DNA of 64,000 nt, from the NCBI GenBank assembly GCA_003674045.1, contig PENC01000020.1, positions 79,954-143,953 on the forward strand, in the 5' to 3' direction. The stretch is from Streptomyces griseocarneus. GTDB lineage: Bacteria > Actinomycetota > Actinomycetes > Streptomycetales > Streptomycetaceae. Below, one piece after another: positions 25,441 through 33,497 of this stretch (position 1 is the stretch's first letter; every line of letters begins with the position of its first letter). The translations under genes and the position numbers were made by a program. The notes under the pieces were generated by a model. That model ran no database searches, had not been told where the DNA came from, and saw only the letters and a program-made list of their open reading frames with translations.

Positions 25441-26910
25441 TCAGCGGTCGTGGAGCCGGTGGACGACGCTCTCCTCCACCCGGCCCCGGTACGGCGCGAG
25501 GAGCTCGTCCACCCGGTCCCGTGCCTCGGGGGCCGCCTTGTCGAGGCCCTGCGCGTACACGTCGACGCCGTGGCACTGGGGGAAGTCGTACGTGGGGTCC
25601 GTCCAGACGACCTCCAGCCGGCCGTCGGACGGGGGGCGCCCCCGGGCGGGATCCGCGGCGGGGAAGAGCGGCACCGGGCCGCTGCCCTCCAGGCCGGGCA
25701 CCGCGTCGTGCTCGTTGACGAGGCTCACGACGCGCGTCCGGGGGTCGCGCGGGCGCTTGAAGCCGACGGGCGCGCCGACGGCGACCACGAGCGTCAGCCG
25801 CCATCGCTCGGTGACCTCGGGCAGCTCGGCCAGGCTCATGGCCGCGACACCGCCCTGGCTGTGCCCGATCAGCGCGACCTCGGCACCGTCCGGCACGGCC
25901 AGGGCGAGGGCCTGCAGCGCGGCCCGGGCGTACGGCGCGTCGGCCCGGCCCACCGAGGTGACCGCCCCGACCAGGTCCTGCGGGGCCGGGTGGCGCGGCA
26001 GGCCGAACGGCATTCCGGACAGCAGCACCAGGTACCGGGTGATGCCGTCCGGCCCGGCGATCCGCTGGACGAGGACCCGGCCCCCGGTGCCGAGGGCGGC
26101 CAGGTTGCGCAGGTGCCCGCAGATGCCGCCGTCGTGGTCCAGGGCGGCGAGGAGCTCCGCGTCCGGCGGTTCGGTCACGGCCCGCCCCGCGCGCCGCGGC
26201 CCGCGGGGCCGGGCCCCGGCGTGGATGCCGAGCAGCGGGTCGCCCTCCAGGGGCGTGCCCGTGACGATGCACCAGGCCGCCTCGTCGTTGAACGGGTTCT
26301 CGTCCACCAGCGCGTTCCACGCCAGGACCTCGACCAGGGCGGGTGCGAGCGCGGCCAGCACCCGCTGCGTGCCCTGCCCCCGTACGTTCTGCCGCAGGAT
26401 GCGCAGCGCCAGGGCCTGCCGGTCGGCGGCGACGGCGATCAGCAGCCGCCGTACCGGGCCCTCGTCGACGGACTCCGGGTCCCGTACGGCGCACAGCCGG
26501 ATGCGCAGTTTGAGCGCGGCGACCGCCACGTCCAGCGCCAGGCTCCGGCGGCCCGCGAGCACGCCGCCCAGCCGGGCGGCGCGGCCCACGCGGCCGCCGT
26601 CGGGCGCGTAGCCGAGCCCGGAGGAGTCGACGAGGGTGCGGGCCAGCGCGTGCACGGCGTGCGTGCCGCGGCGCGGGGACCGGCCGACGGAGGCCAGCAG
26701 CGCGGGGTCGGTGGCGACGGCGGTCACGACCCGCCCGGCCTCCCGTATGGCCCTGGCGGCCTCGCTCAGCGTCCGGGCGACGGCGGCGAGGGAGACGGTG
26801 CCGTCGGGCGGTACGGCGGGAGGGGAGTCGTCGGCATCGGCGGGAGAAGAACCGCCGGCGCCGGCAGGCGCCGGGCCGGAGGCGTCGGCGCTGTCGTTCC
26901 CGTGCGTCAC
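25441..26910 (-). CDS. lipase-like alpha/beta hydrolase
   Basis: 489 residues. The N-terminal 250 residues are helical and unassigned. The C-terminal part has a nucleophile elbow ALIGHSQGGVAA (Ser351), a candidate acid in LVNEHDAVPG and a histidine in PQCHGVDVYAQGL, giving a complete lipase-type triad. No signal peptide is seen, so it is probably intracellular. GTG 26910 overlaps the P450 stop (GTGA), hence translational coupling. Next to a fatty-acid-dioxygenase-like peroxidase, release of acyl chains from lipid is a natural role, but the substrate is inferred. Confidence 0.8.
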   Translation of the reverse strand: MTHGNDSADASGPAPAGAGGSSPADADDSPPAVPPDGTVSLAAVARTLSEAARAIREAGRVVTAVATDPALLASVGRSPRRGTHAVHALARTLVDSSGLGYAPDGGRVGRAARLGGVLAGRRSLALDVAVAALKLRIRLCAVRDPESVDEGPVRRLLIAVAADRQALALRILRQNVRGQGTQRVLAALAPALVEVLAWNALVDENPFNDEAAWCIVTGTPLEGDPLLGIHAGARPRGPRRAGRAVTEPPDAELLAALDHDGGICGHLRNLAALGTGGRVLVQRIAGPDGITRYLVLLSGMPFGLPRHPAPQDLVGAVTSVGRADAPYARAALQALALAVPDGAEVALIGHSQGGVAAMSLAELPEVTERWRLTLVVAVGAPVGFKRPRDPRTRVVSLVNEHDAVPGLEGSGPVPLFPAADPARGRPPSDGRLEVVWTDPTYDFPQCHGVDVYAQGLDKAAPEARDRVDELLAPYRGRVEESVVHRLHDR

Positions 26911-28328
26911 GCGTCCGCCTCCGTCCGGTGCCCGGTGGGGCGGACGCCGATGCGCAGCCGCGTCGCGTCGAACGAGTACGGCAGCGGCCGGGCGGCGCTC
27001 AGCCGGACCCCGGAGACGGCCAGTTCGCCGCCGCGCAGCAGCTCCGCGACGAAGCCCGTGGCGAGCTGGAGCCCCAGTTCCATGCCGCTGCACTGGGCCT
27101 CGCCCCGGCTGAACGGGCTGATCGCCCAGTCGGCCTCGGCCGCGCCGTCCAGCCACTTCTCCGGGGTGAACCGGTGCGCGTAGTCGAGCCGTTCGCCGTC
27201 GCGCGCGTGGAAGGCGGCGGGCACCAGGACGTTGACGCCGCCGGGGGCCACGGCACCGCCCCGCCAGTGGGTCTCCCCGGTCGTGCGGCGCATGAGCGCG
27301 GTCACCGGTGGCCACAGCCGCGCCGCGTCCTGCACGCAGGCCCGCACGTACGGCATGTCCAGGAAACCGGCGACCGTGCGGGGGCCGTGCCTGCGGTCCG
27401 CGGCCCTGAGCTCCATCAGGGCCCGCTCGTGCTGGCGCGGGTGGGTGGCGAGCAGGGCGAGCGCCTGCACGGCCACGGCCTGCACCACGGACAGCCCCAT
27501 GAACCAGTGCGTGAGCTGGCACTCGGGCGCCGTCTCGGGGCCCCGGGGCGCGGCGCTGAACAGCCCGGCCAGGCTCCGGGGGTCGGCGTCGGAGAGATAG
27601 CGGGACTGGCGCAGCATCATGCGCCGTCTGGCCCGGCGGGCGGCGCCCGTGCGCCAGCGCCGGGCACCCAGCCAGTTGGCCTCGGCGAGGAGTTCGCCCA
27701 GCAGCCGGGAGAACTCCACGTCGTCCGCGGCGGCTTCGCCCAGGAAACAGCGCCGCCCCACCCGCTCGAACCGGTCCCGGACCGCGTCCGCGTCCAGCCC
27801 CGCCACCGCCCGCGGGCCGAGCAGGGACGAGGCCTCCTCGCCGACGACGCGCAGGAAGTGGTCGGCGAGCCGGTGCACGGGACAACCCGCGTCCAGCACG
27901 GAGTCGTTGAACGCCCGGCGGACCGTCCGCTGTCTGCCGTGCGAGGCGATCAGCGTGTCCGGCTGCACCTCGGCGAAGCCCGCGACCTTCTCCCAGGTGT
28001 CGACCGCGTACACGTCCACCGGACCGGCCAGCACCTGACGGGCGTCGTCGGCGTCCAGGACGAGCAGGGTCGGCCCGGAGGTGCCGCGCACCAGCACCGG
28101 GCCGCGGCCGTGCCGCCGCCGCATCCGGCGCATCGTCTCCAGGCTGTGGCGGGCCGCGTCCAGCCGGGCGGCGAGCGCCGCGAACCGGGGCCGGGTCCGG
28201 AAGAGGCCCGTGAGGTGGTCAGGGAGGAAACAGGCCAGGGCGAGACGCAGGTTCTCGCCCGCGGAGGCCGTGGGCAGCGCCGTGCCGTGCTCCGTGCCGA
28301 CGTCGGTGGTGCCGTACAGGTGGATCAT
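26907..28328 (-). CDS. atypical cytochrome P450-like protein
   Basis: 473 residues. The thiolate loop is clear: ISPFSRGEAQCSGMELG (Cys413 in FxxGxxxCxG), and the K-helix motif reads VQDAARLWPP, Asp-x-x-Arg instead of Glu-x-x-Arg. The I-helix (WFMGLSVVQAVAVQAL, about 275-290) lacks the acid-threonine pair used to activate O2. This combination is seen in P450s that rearrange peroxides (CYP74, prostacyclin/thromboxane synthases) or use peroxide. ATG 28328 follows GAAGG. First gene of the operon with lipase, heme peroxidase and helical protein. No ferredoxin accompanies it. Confidence 0.82.
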   Translation of the reverse strand: MIHLYGTTDVGTEHGTALPTASAGENLRLALACFLPDHLTGLFRTRPRFAALAARLDAARHSLETMRRMRRRHGRGPVLVRGTSGPTLLVLDADDARQVLAGPVDVYAVDTWEKVAGFAEVQPDTLIASHGRQRTVRRAFNDSVLDAGCPVHRLADHFLRVVGEEASSLLGPRAVAGLDADAVRDRFERVGRRCFLGEAAADDVEFSRLLGELLAEANWLGARRWRTGAARRARRRMMLRQSRYLSDADPRSLAGLFSAAPRGPETAPECQLTHWFMGLSVVQAVAVQALALLATHPRQHERALMELRAADRRHGPRTVAGFLDMPYVRACVQDAARLWPPVTALMRRTTGETHWRGGAVAPGGVNVLVPAAFHARDGERLDYAHRFTPEKWLDGAAEADWAISPFSRGEAQCSGMELGLQLATGFVAELLRGGELAVSGVRLSAARPLPYSFDATRLRIGVRPTGHRTEADA

Positions 28329-28716
28329 GCGAGGACCTTCCCCGGGGTGAGCAGCCGTTCTCGTCCTGCCGCGGCCGCGGGGGTGCGGGTGGGCAGACAC
28401 AGGAGTGAGATCTGGGGGAGGGGAGCATTGCCCGTTCCCGTTCGCCGAAGTCATCAATTCCGAAGATCGGCCGGGTTTTCATGCCCAGGGGTGAACGGCC
28501 TTCCACAGGTGACCGGACCGGCCGCGTGCCGCCGCGTACCTCCGGAGCACGCCCCGGGGCGCGTGGGCGCGAAAACGGCCCCGCCGCCCGAGTGCACGGG
28601 CGGCGGGGCGAGCGGACGGCAAGAAATCGGCCTGGTCCCGTCTGGACACCGAGAGCGGAGGCGGGGGGCGGGGGAGCGGCGCGTGGGACGCTCACCCGAC
28701 GCTCCCGTTCCACTGC
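28329..28716. other. intergenic region upstream of the P450/peroxidase operon
   Basis: About 390 bp with no credible gene. The part nearest the operon should hold its promoter; no standard -35/-10 pair is convincing. The distal part contains the terminator of the SPW gene. Confidence 0.4.
28579..28608 (-). terminator. rho-independent-like terminator of the SPW gene
   Basis: A 12-bp perfect GC stem (28579-28590 with 28597-28608, loop AGTGCA on the plus strand) is followed in the minus direction by GTTTTCG. It lies about 110 nt after the SPW gene stop and insulates the P450 operon. Confidence 0.75.
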
Positions 28717-29175
28717 TCAGCGTCGCAGGCGCAGCCCCGGCCGGGTCGTGGCCGAACGCGAGACGCCGAGCCCCGCCAGGGCCAGCGCGGCCACGCAGGC
28801 GACCGCTCCGACGATGACGTTGCTGACGAGCGCGTGCGTGCCGAAGGGGTGCCCGGAGACGGCCCACGGGGAGACGATCGTCCAGGCCGCGATGCAGAGT
28901 CCGGCCCAACTCATGGAGTGCGTACGCTCGTAGGCGTGGCCGAAGCCGCCGACGAGGCAGGCGAGGGCGATGCCGGTGATGAGGTTGTTGACGGTCAGGG
29001 TCGTCGAAGCGCTGAAGCCGACGATCCAGGGGGAGGCGGCCAGATAGATGCCGCACAGGAGGGCGAGGGCCTCGACGCCCTGGGCGGTGGGGGTGCTGGT
29101 CGTCTCCTCGGAGTGGGCGCGGAGCGCCATGATGTCCGGGTGGTGTTCGATCCGGGGCGACGTAGGGGCGGTCAC
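28717..29175 (-). CDS. SPW-repeat membrane protein
   Basis: 152 residues with four membrane helices arranged as two repeats, each carrying the SPW signature: YLAASPWIVGF and WTIVSPWAVSG. A short soluble head (IEHHPDIMALRAHSEE) precedes them. Proteins of this family occur throughout Streptomyces; function unknown. GTG 29175 is preferred over the in-frame GTG 29184 because GAAGG is 8 nt upstream. Confidence 0.88.
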   Translation of the reverse strand: MTAPTSPRIEHHPDIMALRAHSEETTSTPTAQGVEALALLCGIYLAASPWIVGFSASTTLTVNNLITGIALACLVGGFGHAYERTHSMSWAGLCIAAWTIVSPWAVSGHPFGTHALVSNVIVGAVACVAALALAGLGVSRSATTRPGLRLRR

Positions 29176-29403
29176 GTCAGCCACCTTCTTTCAGTGTCTC
29201 ATCGGACCTGCCTGCATTTTATCCCTGATGGGCTGTTTTGCCACCCGGTCAGAGGTAGTTCATATCTGGCTATATCCGATGTGGTGGCTTCTGTTTCGAC
29301 AGGTCACGCTGGGGAACCCGGGCATCGCTTTCCGGACGCGCGATCCGGTGGCGCCCTCGGGTGGACCAGGGAACAGCGTGCGAAGGAACGAAAGGAAGCC
29401 GTC

Positions 29404-29559
29404 GTGGACCAGCTGAAGACGCAGAGCGACCGCAGTCCCGTCCGGGGCGAGGCCCTGGAGGAGAACGCGACGCCGCGGCGCGCCGCGCCGCACGAGACAC
29501 CCGACACCACGACGGAGGAACCCGACGCGGAGTCGCACATCATCCGGGGCATGGACTGA
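29404..29559 (+). CDS. 51-residue hydrophilic protein
   Basis: Short gene MDQLKTQSDRSPV...IIRGMD, acidic and probably disordered, rich in Glu, Thr, Pro and Arg. GTG 29404 is preceded by GAAAGGAAG at suitable distance. Codon third positions are GC-biased. It is divergent from the SPW gene and convergent with pxpC. No family recognised. Being so short, it could be spurious. Confidence 0.5.
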   Translation: MDQLKTQSDRSPVRGEALEENATPRRAAPHETPDTTTEEPDAESHIIRGMD

Positions 29560-29573
29560 GTGCTCTGAGAGGA

Positions 29574-29670
29574 CCCCGCGCCCCTGAAAGGGGCGCGGGG
29601 AACTGCGCGAGAAACCCCCACCGGCCCGCAGTCGCCGGACGACACGTGGCATCGAGCTCATAGGCGCCCC
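29574..29670. repeat. GGGAACTGCGCG intergenic repeat, copy 5
   Basis: Best-formed copy. CCCCGCGCCCC-TGAAA-GGGGCGCGGGG makes an 11-bp perfect hairpin (29574-29600) whose right arm runs into the core at 29590-29609, followed by AGAAACCCCCACCGGCCCGC. It lies at the convergent junction between the 51-codon gene and pxpC. Confidence 0.82.
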
Positions 29671-29700
29671 ACAGCGAAACGCTCAGGTGCCAGACGGAAC

Positions 29701-30570
29701 TCACGCCCGCACAAGCACAAACCTCACAGGAGTGCCCGGCACGGCCTGCCCCGCCGAAGCCAGCGCAGCGCCCGGCACCACACCGATGACCGGGTACCCA
29801 CCCGTCGTCGGGTGGTCGGCCAGGAAGACGACCGGCAGCCCGTCCGGCGGCACCTGTACCGCCCCGAGGACCATGCCCTCGCTGGGGAGTTCGCCGTCAC
29901 GGGAGGGGGCGCGGACCAGGGCCGGTCCTTCCGTCCGCAGGCCGATGCGGTTGCTCGCGGGAGAGACCCGGTAGGCCCCCGCGGCCAGGGCGCGCGGCGC
30001 GTCCGGCGTGAACCAGTCGTCGCGCGGCCCGAGCACCACCGGCAGCACCAGTCCGTCGACGGGCGGTGCCGGCCACGGCGCGGCGTCCACGCCGCGGGAG
30101 AGCCCGAGGGGCACGCCCAAGGGCAGCTCGGCGCCGTCGGCGAGAGGCTCGGGCCCCAGGCCCGACAGCAGGTCGCGGGAACGGCTGCCGAGCACGGGCT
30201 CCACCGCGACGCCGCCGCCGAAGGCCACGTACGCGCGCAGGCCGCCGACGGCCGCGCCGACGTCGAGCACGGCGCCCGCGGGCACCCGCACCGGCGCCCC
30301 CCACGCCACCGGACGGCCGTCGACCCGCACCGGACAGGGCGTCCCGGTCACCGCCACGGTCACCGCCCGGTCGGGCCGCACGGCGACGCCGTTGACCGTG
30401 GTCTCCAGCGTGGCGCACTCCGCGGGGTTGCCCACGAGGCGGTTGGCCAGCAGGTGCGCGGGCCGGTCGAGGGCGCCGGAGAGGCCCACTCCGAGGTGCG
30501 CGTGACCGGGCCGCCCGAGGTCCTGGACGGTGGTCAGCGCCCCGGCGCGGACGACGGTCAGGGCGTTCAC
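29701..30570 (-). CDS. pxpC: 5-oxoprolinase subunit C
   Basis: 289-residue biotin-carboxylase-like (allophanate hydrolase subunit 2 type) component of ATP-dependent 5-oxoprolinase, which with PxpA and PxpB opens 5-oxoproline to glutamate. Typical N-terminus ALTVVRAGALTTVQDLGRPGHAHLGVGLSGALDRPAH, then ETTVNG, SRSRDLLSGLG and the C-terminal PSEGMVLGAVQVPPDGLPVVFLADHPTTGGYPVIG. GTG 30570 overlaps the pxpB stop (GTGA). Last gene of the gntR-pxpABC operon. Confidence 0.93.
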   Translation of the reverse strand: MNALTVVRAGALTTVQDLGRPGHAHLGVGLSGALDRPAHLLANRLVGNPAECATLETTVNGVAVRPDRAVTVAVTGTPCPVRVDGRPVAWGAPVRVPAGAVLDVGAAVGGLRAYVAFGGGVAVEPVLGSRSRDLLSGLGPEPLADGAELPLGVPLGLSRGVDAAPWPAPPVDGLVLPVVLGPRDDWFTPDAPRALAAGAYRVSPASNRIGLRTEGPALVRAPSRDGELPSEGMVLGAVQVPPDGLPVVFLADHPTTGGYPVIGVVPGAALASAGQAVPGTPVRFVLVRA

Positions 30571-31223
30571 GCGACCACCTCGAAGCGCACGCGCGTACCG
30601 GGCGAGAGCAGCGCCGCGGGCGTGCGCCCGGTGTCCCACAGGACCGCGTCCGTACGGCCGATGAGCTGCCAGCCGCCGGGCGAGGAGCGCGGATAGACGC
30701 CGGTGTACGGGCCCGCCAGGGCGACCGCGCCCGCGGGGACGGTGGTGCGCGGGGTGGCCCGGCGCGGCACCCACAGCCGCTTCGGAAGCCCCGTCAGATA
30801 GCCGAAGCCGGGCGAGAAGCCGCAGAAGGCGACGCGGAATTCGAGGCCGGAGTGGACGCCCGCGACCTCCTCCTCGGCGACCCCCCACAGCTCCGCGACC
30901 TCGGCCAGGTCCGCGCCGTCGTACCGCACGGGGACGACGACCGGTTCGCCCCCGGCCGCCGCGAGCGGCGGCACGCTCCAGCCCGCGATGTCGGCGGCCA
31001 GCGCCTGCGGGTCGGCGAGCCCGTCCAGCAGGACGGTACGGGCCGCCGGGACGATCTCCCGTACGGGCGGGAGGGCGCCGGCGGCGCGGCGGCGCAGCAG
31101 CTCGGCGTGCAGCGCCTGGGCGTCCTCGCCGGTGGCGACTTCGACGAGCAGTGCGTGCCGGCCCACCGGCAGGGCACGCAGCTCCATGGCGGGCGTGTCC
31201 ACGTTCACGGCGGGCGTGGTCAC
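30567..31223 (-). CDS. pxpB: 5-oxoprolinase subunit B
   Basis: 218-residue KipI/allophanate hydrolase subunit 1 type protein. Motifs: LPVGRHALLVEV, REIVPAARTVLLDG, VPVRYDGADLAEVAELWG, FCGFSPGFGYLTGLP, PRRATPRTTVPAGAVALAGPYTGVYPRSSPGGWQLIGRT. GTG 31223 overlaps the pxpA stop, so all three subunits are translationally coupled and likely made in fixed ratio. A 13-residue N-terminal extension (TTPAVNVDTPAM) precedes the usual start at Met13. Confidence 0.93.
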   Translation of the reverse strand: MTTPAVNVDTPAMELRALPVGRHALLVEVATGEDAQALHAELLRRRAAGALPPVREIVPAARTVLLDGLADPQALAADIAGWSVPPLAAAGGEPVVVPVRYDGADLAEVAELWGVAEEEVAGVHSGLEFRVAFCGFSPGFGYLTGLPKRLWVPRRATPRTTVPAGAVALAGPYTGVYPRSSPGGWQLIGRTDAVLWDTGRTPAALLSPGTRVRFEVVA

Positions 31224-32023
31224 GTGAAAGCCACCACCCGGACCCCGGCGCCCTCCAGAGCCGCGCGCACCCGGCCCGCGAGCTCCGCCGCGCCGGGCGT
31301 GTCGCCGTGCAGGCACAGCGAGCGGGCCCGTACGGCGACCTCCTCGCCGGTGAGGGCGGTGACCGTGCCCGTACGGGCCATCCGGACCGACCGGGCGACG
31401 ACGGCCTCGGGGTCGAGCACCACGGCGCCGGGCGTCCGCCGTGGGACGAGGGTGCCCGCGGCGGTGTACGCGCGGTCCGCGAACGCCTCGGTGACCACCG
31501 GCAGCCCGGCCCGCTCCGCCGCCTCGTGCAGCCGCGAGCCGGGCAGCCCGAGCACCGGCAGGGCGCCGCCCGCGCGCCGCACCCCGGCGGCGACGGCCGC
31601 GGCCTGCTCGGCGTCGGTGACCGTGCGGTTGTAGAGCGCGCCGTGCGGCTTGACGTAGCCGACGTCCGAACCGGCCGCCTGCGCGAAGGCGCGCAGCGCG
31701 CCGATCTGATAGGTGATCTCGTCGGCCAGTTCGTCCGGGGGCACGTCCATGGCGCGCCGTCCGAAGCCCGCGAGGTCGTGGTACGAGACCTGGGCGCCGA
31801 TGCGCACTCCGCGCTCGGCGGCGAGCTCGCACACCCGGCGCATGGTCGAGGGATCGCCCGCGTGGAAGCCGCAGGCGACGTTGGCGCTGGTGACGACGGA
31901 CAGCAGGGCGTCGTCGTCGGTCAGCCGCCAACGGCCGAAGCCCTCGCCGAGGTCGGCGTTGAGGTCGAGGACGGCGTCGGACGCGTTCCCGGCCCCTGCG
32001 ATCCGTCCGGCTCCCGCGGTCAT
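31220..32023 (-). CDS. pxpA: 5-oxoprolinase subunit A (LamB/YcsF family)
   Basis: 267 residues. LDLNADLGEGFGRW near the N-terminus and SANVACGFHAGDP, GAQVSYHDLAGFGRR and KPHGALYN are the signature of LamB/YcsF proteins, now known as PxpA. ATG 32023 overlaps the TGA of the GntR gene. With PxpB and PxpC it forms the ATP-dependent 5-oxoprolinase; the pcp and DUF969/DUF979 genes on the other side of the shared promoter supply the substrate. Confidence 0.94.
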   Translation of the reverse strand: MTAGAGRIAGAGNASDAVLDLNADLGEGFGRWRLTDDDALLSVVTSANVACGFHAGDPSTMRRVCELAAERGVRIGAQVSYHDLAGFGRRAMDVPPDELADEITYQIGALRAFAQAAGSDVGYVKPHGALYNRTVTDAEQAAAVAAGVRRAGGALPVLGLPGSRLHEAAERAGLPVVTEAFADRAYTAAGTLVPRRTPGAVVLDPEAVVARSVRMARTGTVTALTGEEVAVRARSLCLHGDTPGAAELAGRVRAALEGAGVRVVAFT

Positions 32024-32664
32024 GAGGCCACCTCTCTCATCGCGTCCAGGATGAGCGTCCGCGCGTCATCCAGATAGGTGGTCAACTCCGCTTCCGCGCG
32101 TTCGTGTTCGCCGCCGTCCAGCAGCTCCGCGAGCACGCGGTTGCGCGACACGAACGGTTCGTGGAAGCGGCGTGGCGACGGCATCGCGTGGAAGGCCAGG
32201 CGCAGTTCGGCGAGCAGCCGGTCCATGGCGGTGTCGATGCGCGGGCTGCCGCTCAGTCCGGCGAGCGCCCGGTGGAAACGGAGGTCGGCCGAGCCGACCT
32301 CCTGCCAGTCGCCGTCGGCGGCGGCCCGCGCGGCCTCCCCGACGGCCTCGCGGACGGCGGCGCGCAGCGCGGGCGGGGCCGTGGCCGCGGCCCGTACGCC
32401 CGCGGACTCCAGGGCCGACCGGACCCGGTAGATGTCGACGACGTCGGCGGGTTCCAGGACCCGCACGAAGACACCCCTGTTGAGCCGGTGCACGACCAGG
32501 CTCTCGTGGATCAGCAGCCGGAAGGCCTCGCGCAGGGTGTTCCGCGAGATCCCCAGGTCGCGGCCCAGGGCCTCCTCGGACAGCTGGGTGCCGGGAGGCA
32601 GGCCGCCTGCCTCGATGCGGTCGCGGAGCACGGCGGCCACGCGCTGGGCGGTGGACAGGGCCAA
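32020..32664 (-). CDS. GntR-family regulator, FCD type
   Basis: 214 residues: winged helix (TQLSEEALGRDLGISRNTLREAFRLLIHESLVVHRLNRGVFV) followed by an all-helical FCD ligand domain with metal-binding-type residues (DLRFHRALAGLSGS, FHEPFVSRNRVLAEL). TTG 32664 is supported by AGGGGG a few bases upstream. It is first in the pxpABC operon and faces DUF969 across 104 bp that hold a palindrome typical of this regulator class, so it probably controls both transcripts, with 5-oxoproline or a breakdown product as inducer. Confidence 0.9.
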   Translation of the reverse strand: MALSTAQRVAAVLRDRIEAGGLPPGTQLSEEALGRDLGISRNTLREAFRLLIHESLVVHRLNRGVFVRVLEPADVVDIYRVRSALESAGVRAAATAPPALRAAVREAVGEAARAAADGDWQEVGSADLRFHRALAGLSGSPRIDTAMDRLLAELRLAFHAMPSPRRFHEPFVSRNRVLAELLDGGEHERAEAELTTYLDDARTLILDAMREVAS

Positions 32665-32672
32665 GGAGTCCC

Positions 32673-32712
32673 CCTCAAGCCTCTTGAGGATTGTTGAACA
32701 ATATCTTAGCCT
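32673..32712. promoter_or_regulatory. GntR operator inside the divergent pxp/DUF969 promoter
   Basis: ATTGTTGAACAAT (32690-32702) is a perfect palindrome around G and fits the FadR-subfamily pattern tNGTnnnACNa. It fills the spacer of a plus-strand promoter with -35 TTGAGG (32684-32689), 17 nt and -10 TAGCCT (32707-32712). Next to it CCTCAAG-CCT-CTTGAGG (32673-32689) is a second inverted repeat overlapping the leader of the GntR gene. Confidence 0.65.
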
Positions 32713-32768
32713 CCTCGCCAGTCACCCCACCCGACCGTGTGGGGTCCGGGTACCCGGAAGGCAGGCGC

Positions 32769-33497
32769 ATGACCGTTCTCCTGGGCGTCCTCGTGGTCGT
32801 CGTCGGCTTCGCCACGAGGCGCAATCCCCTTCTGGTGGTCGGCGCCGCGGGCATCGTCACCGGCCTCCTCGGCGGACTCTCGCCGCAGCGCGTCCTCGCC
32901 GTCTTCGGCGAGGGCTTCGCGAACAGCCGCTCGGTGACGATCTTCGTGATCACCCTCCCCGTCATCGGTCTCCTGGAACGGTACGGCCTCCAGGAGCAGG
33001 CCCGCAGGCTGATATCCCGCTTCGGCGCGCTCACCACCGGCCGATTCCTCGCCCTCTACCTCCTGCTGCGGCAACTCGCCGCCGCCCTGGGGCTCAACAG
33101 CGTCTTCGGGCACGCCCAGACCGTCCGCCCGCTGGCCGCCCCCATGGCGGAGGGTGCGGCGGAGCGCCGCCACGGGCCGCTGCCGGAGAAGATGCGGGAG
33201 AAGGTGCGCTCGTTCGCCGCCAGCGCCGACAACATCGGGCTGTTCTTCGGCGAGGACGTCTTCCTGGCGGTCGGCTCGATCCTGCTCATCACGGGCTTCG
33301 TCAACACCACGTACCACACCCACCTCGAACCGCTGGACCTCGCGCTGTGGGCCGTGCCCACCGCCTTGTGCGCCCTGGCCATTCACGGCTGGCGGCTGCT
33401 GCGGCTCGACCGCACGCTGGAGCACACGCTCGCCGGGAAGCCCGCGGGAAAGTCCGGCCGGAAGTCCGCCCAGAGCTCCGAAGGGGCCGTCAAATGA
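32769..33497 (+). CDS. DUF969 membrane protein (putative 5-oxoproline permease part)
   Basis: 242 residues with about six membrane helices. Characteristic segments: VLLGVLVVVVGFATRRNPLLVV, GEGFANSRSVTIFVITLPVIGLLERYGLQEQA, LRQLAAALGLNSVFGHAQTVRPLAAPMAEGAA and DNIGLFFGEDVFLAVGSILL. ATG 32769 follows GGAAGG. It overlaps the DUF979 gene (ATGA). DUF969 and DUF979 proteins recur together beside pxpABC and pcp, and are suspected to form a 5-oxoproline transporter; that function is inferred from context. Confidence 0.88.
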   Translation: MTVLLGVLVVVVGFATRRNPLLVVGAAGIVTGLLGGLSPQRVLAVFGEGFANSRSVTIFVITLPVIGLLERYGLQEQARRLISRFGALTTGRFLALYLLLRQLAAALGLNSVFGHAQTVRPLAAPMAEGAAERRHGPLPEKMREKVRSFAASADNIGLFFGEDVFLAVGSILLITGFVNTTYHTHLEPLDLALWAVPTALCALAIHGWRLLRLDRTLEHTLAGKPAGKSGRKSAQSSEGAVK

